A stretch of 64,000 nucleotides of DNA. It comes from Amycolatopsis solani (GTDB lineage Bacteria > Actinomycetota > Actinomycetes > Mycobacteriales > Pseudonocardiaceae). Where the stretch lies: NCBI RefSeq assembly GCF_033441515.1, contig NZ_JAWQJT010000001.1, forward strand, positions 3,658,001-3,722,000. Direction: 5' to 3'. The notes below the pieces were generated by a model. The model was not told where the DNA came from and searched no databases. It saw only the letters and a list, made by a program, of their open reading frames with translations. Shown here in pieces: positions 59,601 through 64,000 of the stretch. Within the stretch, counting starts at the first letter, position 1; every line of letters begins with the position of its first letter. The translations under genes were made by a program, and so were the position numbers.

Positions 59601-60326
59601 ATGCCTCCCTCATCCTCGGGCACTGGCCAGCGCCCCCGGTCACGGGCCGCGGCAGGTCTGCCGGCGCTCACGGCCGACCGCATCATCGCCGCGGCCACGG
59701 AACTGACCGCCCAGCGCGGCCTCGACAACTGGACACTGCGGGAGCTCGCCCGCGCCGTCGAGGCCTATCCGGCGGTGATCTACCACCACGTCGGCGACCG
59801 CGACGCCGTGGTGAACGCCGTCGTCGACCGGGTCGTCGGCCTGCTGGAGCTGCCGGAGGAACGGCTGCCGTGGGCGGAGTGGTTCACCGAGCTGCTGGCC
59901 GGCCTGCGCGCCCTGCTGCGGACCTACCCGGGCTGCGCGCGGCGGCTGGCGCTGTTCGGCCCGTCGGTCCAGGCGGCCACGCGCAGCATCGACGCCGGCA
60001 TCGGCGTGCTGCTCCAGGCCGGGTTCGGCCGGGAGAGCGTGCTCGCCTACAACCTGCTGCTGATGACCGCGTGCCAGTTCGTCGCGATGGAGGACGACCG
60101 CGACGGCGCGCTCGCCCTGCGGATCGACAACACCGAGGAGTACGCGACCTACCGCCAGCGCACCGACCTGCCGGGCATGGCCGAGCTCGGCAACGCGATG
60201 CACGACCTGATGGGCGACCCCGACCTGGCCGCGGGCTACTACGCCCAGCTCTACGACTACGCGGTCGGCCGGTGCCTCGACGGCCTCGCCCACCGCCTGG
60301 CCGAACTTCGCGAAGCGGACAGCTGA
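59601..60326 (+). CDS. TetR/AcrR-type regulator (TetR C-terminal domain)
   Basis: The 241-residue product has the TetR helix-turn-helix (TADRIIAAATELTAQRGL and TLRELARAVEAYPAVIYHHV) and a long C-terminal ligand domain. GGTTACCGTTACGCC just before the ATG contains the direct repeat GTTAC and no ribosome binding site, suggesting a leaderless start near an operator. It likely controls the divergent alpha/beta hydrolase. Confidence 0.87.
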   Translation: MPPSSSGTGQRPRSRAAAGLPALTADRIIAAATELTAQRGLDNWTLRELARAVEAYPAVIYHHVGDRDAVVNAVVDRVVGLLELPEERLPWAEWFTELLAGLRALLRTYPGCARRLALFGPSVQAATRSIDAGIGVLLQAGFGRESVLAYNLLLMTACQFVAMEDDRDGALALRIDNTEEYATYRQRTDLPGMAELGNAMHDLMGDPDLAAGYYAQLYDYAVGRCLDGLAHRLAELREADS

Positions 60327-60392
60327 GGGTTGACAGCGACTTGACAGCGCCCCGGCGTACCGTGGAACCGCGTCGGTGGTTCGCCCATCGAC

Positions 60393-60440
60393 CCGAAGCC
60401 CCCGGCGCCCTCCTCCCCCTCGTGGCGTCGGGGGCTTCGG
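60393..60440. terminator. Bidirectional terminator between two TetR genes
   Basis: A 17-bp stem (CCGAAGCCCCCGGCGCC against GGCGTCGGGGGCTTCGG, one G-U) with a 14-base loop and TCTATT after it. The TTGACAGCG sequence occurs twice nearby (60330 and 60341), meaning unknown. Confidence 0.8.
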
Positions 60441-60441
60441 T

Positions 60442-61107
60442 CTATTCGCGACCGCCCTGGCGCGGCGACGGCGGCCCGTCGTGCGACGGCACCCCCTGTA
60501 TCGCCGGGAAGATTTCGCCGACCAGCGTCACGAGCGACTTCGACAGCAGCAGGTGCACCTGCTCCCGCGTCAGCGACCCGCGCACGAGCCACTCCCGGCC
60601 CGCCGCCTTCACCATCCCGCCGAACGCGCGGACGAGCGCGTTCAGTTCGGGCCCGTGGTCGCTTTCGCTGGACAGCCCGACGGCCTCGAGCACGCGGTCG
60701 GCGGACTCGCGGTCGGCTTCTTCGAGGATCCGTTCCACCTCGAGGTCGCGCCCGATGCCCTCGGGCGCGATCGCGGCCAGCCACATCCGCTCCTGGCTGG
60801 TGACCATGTCGAGGAACCACTCGATGGCGACGTCGGCCCGCAGTTCGAGCGGCCCGTCCGGCAGGATCTCGACGGCCAGCCGCGGCACGGTCAGCGCGCG
60901 CCGGATGATTTCCAGGTACAGTTCGCGTTTCGTGCCGAAGTAGTGGTTGATCAGCCCCCGCGCGACACCCGCCGCCGCGGCGATGTCCGAAGTGGACACT
61001 TCGGAGTAGGGGCGTTCACCGAACAGCCGCGCGGCGCAGGCGTAGATCTGCTCCTTCCGTTCGTCCGGTTCCAGTCTTCGCCATCTCGGCGCCGGCTCGG
61101 TGGTCAT
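60442..61107 (-). CDS. TetR-family regulator, probable repressor of the lysine operon
   Basis: The 221-residue product has a TetR helix-turn-helix (RKEQIYACAARLFGERPY and STSDIAAAAGVARGLINHYFG) and a C-terminal ligand domain. It lies downstream of davB on the same strand (80-base gap), so it may be the last gene of the permease-davA-davB operon or separately transcribed. Ligand unknown; lysine or a degradation product is possible. ATG at 61107. Confidence 0.85.
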   Translation of the reverse strand: MTTEPAPRWRRLEPDERKEQIYACAARLFGERPYSEVSTSDIAAAAGVARGLINHYFGTKRELYLEIIRRALTVPRLAVEILPDGPLELRADVAIEWFLDMVTSQERMWLAAIAPEGIGRDLEVERILEEADRESADRVLEAVGLSSESDHGPELNALVRAFGGMVKAAGREWLVRGSLTREQVHLLLSKSLVTLVGEIFPAIQGVPSHDGPPSPRQGGRE

Positions 61108-61187
61108 GGCCCCATCGTCGCACGGGCGGTTGCGCCGGGCAGCTCGGTCCGCACGATGCCGGACCCGGTGCCACGATCGGGGCACGC

Positions 61188-62879
61188 TCAGTCCGGGAGC
61201 GTGATCGGGGCGAGGTCGGCGAAGACGTCTCCCGGGCCGGGGTTCGCCGGATCGGTGGTGCCGCCGAAGTGGTTGAGCACGCCCCACACCGCGTTGAGCG
61301 CCGTCTGCACCGCGCCTTCGGCCCAGCCCGCCGTCCACGAGACGTCGTCGCCCGCCAGGAACAGGCCGCGGTAGCGCGGCTCCAGCTGCTCCTGCACGAA
61401 GTGCGTGAACAGCCGGTGCTGGTAGCGGTAGTGCCCCGGCAGGTTGGCCTTGAACGCGCCCATGAAGTGGGGTTCCGCTTCCCACGACACGGTCACCGGG
61501 TCGCCGATGATGTGCCGCCGGACGTCGACGCCCGGGTAGATCTCGCGCAGCGACTGCAGCATCACCTCGACGCGCTCGGACACCGGGAGCGGCAGCCATT
61601 TCAGGGAGTCGTCGGCCCACGTGTACGACAGGCAGATGACCGCCGGCGCCGCCGGGTCGTCGCCGAGCAGGTAGGTGCCGCGCGGCATCCGGTCGGTGAG
61701 CGTCATGCTCATCGCGTCGCGGCCGGTCACCGGGTCGCGGTCCAGCCAGAACGGCCGGTCGACCGGCACGAACACCTTCGACGACGCCATGTAGTGCGTG
61801 CGCTCGATCGCCGTCCAGTGGTCGATCGGGAACAGCTCGGCGTCGCATTCGATCTGGGACAGCAGCATCCAGCTCTGCGCGGTGAACACCGCCGCGGGGA
61901 ACGTGCGGATGTGGCCCTCGGTGTCGGTCACCGTGATGTTGTTCGGCGCGGTCCGGTGCAGCCGCGCGACGCCGGGTTGCGGGCGGCCGCCGTGCAGCGA
62001 GCTGAGACTCGTGCCGGACGGCCAGAAAGCGATCTCTTCCGGCTGGTGCTCCCACAGCCGCAACGGCAGCTGCCGGCTGCCGCCGACGATGCTGCGGTGC
62101 TCGTCGTCGGCTCCGGTGTAGACCACGCGCAGGATTTCCAGGATGGAGTTGGGGAAGTCGGTGTCCCAGCCACCGGTGCCGAAGCCGACCTGGCCGAAGA
62201 TCTCGCGGTGGCGGAAGGAGGCGAACGCGGGCGAGTCGCACAGGAAGCCGTAGAACGTCTGGTTGTCCAGCCGCGGCACGAGTTCGTTCCACAGCCGCTT
62301 GATCGTCTTTGCGTCCCGGTCGCGGATCGCCGTCTGCATCTCGGCGAAGGACGCGTGGTCGGCGAGCGTCCGGTCCCAGGCGGCGGCGACTTCGCCGTAG
62401 ACGGCGGGCAGGTCCGCGGGCGTCCGCGCGTAGTGGCTCTGTCCTTTCAGGTCGACGACGGTGCTCGGCGTCCCGGGCGCGAGCGGGTTGGGGAACGGCG
62501 TCGTCTCGAGCCCGACCTTGTCGATGTAGTGGTACAGCGCGGTCGACGCGGGTGGGAAGCGCATCGCGCCCATCTCCGCGACGACGTCGTCCGGGCAGCC
62601 GGGGAAGCGCACGGTCCGCAACCGCCCGCCGAGCTCGGCGATTTCGTAGACGACCGGCCGCAAGCCCAGCTTCATCAGCTCGTACGCGGTGACGATGCCG
62701 GACAGGCCGCCGCCGATCACCGCGACCTCGGTGCCGTGCCGCTCCGCCGGGACCGAGCCCAGCCCGGCCGGGTGGGCGAGGTGGTCGTCGTAGGCGAACG
62801 GGAAGTCGGGGCCGAACATCGTGATCGGGCGGCCGGGCGGTTCTTCGTGGTGGATCGCGGTCGGGACGGCGGAGGTCAT
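61188..62879 (-). CDS. davB: L-lysine 2-monooxygenase (FAD amine oxidase family)
   Basis: The 563-residue flavoprotein has the FAD motif VIGGGLSGIVTAYELMKLGL, GGRLRTVRFPG, MGAMRFPPAS and a C-terminal WTAGWAEGAVQTALNAVWGV. Length and many segments (MFGPDFPFAYDDHLAHPAGL, QVGFGTGGWDTDFPNS, TVSWEAEPHFMGAFK) match Pseudomonas DavB as I remember it. DavB converts lysine to 5-aminovaleramide, CO2 and water. Related tryptophan 2-monooxygenases are the alternative, but the neighbouring DavA-like amidase favours lysine. ATG at 62879 overlaps the davA stop by 4 bases. Confidence 0.88.
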   Translation of the reverse strand: MTSAVPTAIHHEEPPGRPITMFGPDFPFAYDDHLAHPAGLGSVPAERHGTEVAVIGGGLSGIVTAYELMKLGLRPVVYEIAELGGRLRTVRFPGCPDDVVAEMGAMRFPPASTALYHYIDKVGLETTPFPNPLAPGTPSTVVDLKGQSHYARTPADLPAVYGEVAAAWDRTLADHASFAEMQTAIRDRDAKTIKRLWNELVPRLDNQTFYGFLCDSPAFASFRHREIFGQVGFGTGGWDTDFPNSILEILRVVYTGADDEHRSIVGGSRQLPLRLWEHQPEEIAFWPSGTSLSSLHGGRPQPGVARLHRTAPNNITVTDTEGHIRTFPAAVFTAQSWMLLSQIECDAELFPIDHWTAIERTHYMASSKVFVPVDRPFWLDRDPVTGRDAMSMTLTDRMPRGTYLLGDDPAAPAVICLSYTWADDSLKWLPLPVSERVEVMLQSLREIYPGVDVRRHIIGDPVTVSWEAEPHFMGAFKANLPGHYRYQHRLFTHFVQEQLEPRYRGLFLAGDDVSWTAGWAEGAVQTALNAVWGVLNHFGGTTDPANPGPGDVFADLAPITLPD

Positions 62880-63616
62880 GCGGTGGTTCCCCGGTACAGT
62901 TCGGGCCGTCGGTCGGCCAGGTGGGTGTTCTCCAGGCGGGACGCGGCCAGCGCTTCCCGCGTGACGTCGGCGTGCACGAGCTCCGGCCCGGATCCGGCGC
63001 GCGCCAGTACTTCCCCGGTCGGGGCGACCACACAGGAGCGGCCGCAGTAGGTCAGCTCCCGCTCGGTGTCGCAGCGGTTCGCGTAGGCGACGAACAGCTG
63101 GCTTTCGTAGGCCCGCGCGGGCACGAGCGTGTCGGCGACCAGCTCGTACGGGCTCATCAGCGCGGTCGGCACGACCAGCAGTTCGGTGCCGGCGAGCGCG
63201 TGCGCCCGCACCAGCTCGGGGAATTCGATGTCGTAGCAGATCAGCAGTCCGATCCGGACGCCCGCGACGTCGGCCTGCACGACCGGCTCGTCGCCCGGGG
63301 TGAACCACGCCTTGTCGAGGTCGCCGAACAGGTGCGTCTTGCGGTAGTTCGTCCGTCGTCCGGCCGGATCGATGAGCTGGACGCTGTTGTAGACGTGCTT
63401 GCCGTCGGTTTCCGGGTAGCCGTATGCGAGCGCGGTCCCGGTTTCCCTGGCCACCGCGGCCATCCTGGCCGCGGTGGGTCCGTCGGCGGGTTCGGCGAGT
63501 TCGTGCGTGCGCGCGCCGATGTGGTAGCCCGTCGTGCTCATCTCCGCGGTGACGAGGAGGTCGGCGTCGACGCGGGGCAGGGCTTCGAACGGCCCCTGGT
63601 GGATCGCGACCCTCAT
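62876..63616 (-). CDS. davA: 5-aminovaleramidase (nitrilase superfamily)
   Basis: The 246-residue carbon-nitrogen hydrolase has the catalytic Glu in VTAEMSTTGY, Lys in NYRKTHLFGDLD and Cys in LLICYDIEFPE. NSVQLIDPAGR and the region after Cys resemble Pseudomonas DavA, which hydrolyses 5-aminovaleramide to 5-aminovalerate and ammonia. The start (ATG at 63616) overlaps the permease stop by 4 bases and the stop overlaps the davB start, so the three genes are coupled. No later pathway genes (gabT/gabD type) are in view. Confidence 0.88.
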   Translation of the reverse strand: MRVAIHQGPFEALPRVDADLLVTAEMSTTGYHIGARTHELAEPADGPTAARMAAVARETGTALAYGYPETDGKHVYNSVQLIDPAGRRTNYRKTHLFGDLDKAWFTPGDEPVVQADVAGVRIGLLICYDIEFPELVRAHALAGTELLVVPTALMSPYELVADTLVPARAYESQLFVAYANRCDTERELTYCGRSCVVAPTGEVLARAGSGPELVHADVTREALAASRLENTHLADRRPELYRGTTA

Positions 63617-64000
63617 GCCAGCCTCGACTTCCGGATCCCGTAACCGAAGTAGAGCACGAGACCGAGCGCCATCCAGCCGCCGAAGACGACCCAGGTGGCG
63701 CCGTCGAGGCTGAGCATCATGTACGCGCAGCACAGCACGCCCAGCACCGGCGTCACCGGCGAGAACGGCACGCGGAACGAGCGCGGCCGGTCGGGCTGGC
63801 GGCGGCGCAGCAGCAGGACGGCGACGTTCACCAGCCCGAACGCGAACAGCGTGCCGATGCTGGTCGCGTCGGCCAGCTTGCCCAGCGGGATGAACGCGGC
63901 CAGCACGGCGACGAAGCCGGAGACCACCAGGGTGTTCACCCGCGGCGAGCCGCTCTTGGCGTCTACTTTGGACAGGACGCCCGGCACCAGGCCGTCGCGG
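63613..64000 (-). CDS. APC-family cationic amino-acid permease, C-terminal part (cut by window end)
   Basis: The frame is open to the window end, so the N-terminus is missing. About 129 residues remain with RDGLVPGVLSKV and several membrane helices (VAVLAAFIPLGKLADATSIG, FGLVNVAVLLL, WVVFGGWMALGLVLYFGYG). The pattern RDGLxPxxLSKVxxKxxxP and LGKLADATSIGTL is typical of cationic amino-acid transporters. Being first in the operon with davA and davB, it probably imports lysine. Confidence 0.85.
   Translation of the reverse strand, partial: RDGLVPGVLSKVDAKSGSPRVNTLVVSGFVAVLAAFIPLGKLADATSIGTLFAFGLVNVAVLLLRRRQPDRPRSFRVPFSPVTPVLGVLCCAYMMLSLDGATWVVFGGWMALGLVLYFGYGIRKSRLA

Noticed and set aside
61188..63616. 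Indole-3-acetamide pathway (tryptophan monooxygenase plus amidase)
   Set aside because: The flavoenzyme and the nitrilase-type amidase resemble DavB and DavA more closely, and IaaH is a different amidase family; a tryptophan role is kept only as the alternative.

Overview
The window is chromosomal DNA from a high-GC actinobacterium. Codon third positions are almost all G or C, genes are packed with 1-4 base overlaps, GTG and TTG starts are common, and F420-dependent, valine dehydrogenase, VanW and DUF5302-type genes are present. The protein complement and the palindromic repeat families fit a Pseudonocardiales genome such as Amycolatopsis; this placement is inference, because no rRNA or marker set is in view. 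No tRNA, rRNA, CRISPR array, insertion sequence, prophage or plasmid origin was seen.

Layout. 1-13.7 kb: the end of a GNAT acetyltransferase, an IF-1 paralogue, two unknown small proteins, a dienelactone hydrolase/arginase-fold pair, a TrpB2-type enzyme, a membrane diguanylate cyclase, a short peptide with seven PTDWT repeats, an MFS exporter, a VanW-family envelope protein, a sugar-acid dehydratase with its divergent GntR regulator, a phosphodiesterase, and a PHP-domain protein. 13-24 kb: secreted enzymes (L,D-transpeptidase fold, GH46 chitosanase, M4 metalloprotease), a TetR-controlled Baeyer-Villiger-type monooxygenase/SDR operon, a saccharopine-reductase-like oxidoreductase and an FMN alpha-hydroxyacid oxidase. 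24-38 kb: HrpA helicase, a small family-A polymerase, an acyl-CoA ligase, an SDR/kinase/phosphatase/SMP-30 run, and a TetR-SDR pair around a near-perfect operator.

38-44.7 kb holds two divergent, translationally coupled operons that read as tryptophan catabolism: PaaX-type regulator, tryptophan 2,3-dioxygenase and kynureninase on the plus strand; a creatininase-fold hydrolase, an aryl-CoA (anthranilate/benzoate type) ligase, an SDR and an enoyl-CoA hydratase homologue on the minus strand. No recognised kynurenine formamidase is present, and the creatininase-fold protein may fill that step. 44.8-49 kb: valine dehydrogenase, a beta-lactamase-fold protein without a signal peptide, LysR, a Tat-exported metallo-beta-lactamase-fold protein and DUF5302. 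49-56 kb: a regulator made of two fused HxlR domains faces a carotenoid-oxygenase/CoA-ligase/thiolase/flavin-enzyme operon across a promoter with two direct repeats. 56-64 kb: PucR-type regulator, SGNH esterase, alpha/beta hydrolase, two TetR regulators, and a lysine catabolic operon (permease, davA, davB) cut by the window end.

The most unusual items are the PTDWT heptad peptide (5719-5976), the formamidase gap in the kynurenine cluster, the tandem-HxlR regulator with its operators, a pair of equal-length paralogous regulators (18061-18981 and 32115-33038), and two families of short palindromic repeats, one of which overlaps the stop codons of unrelated genes.
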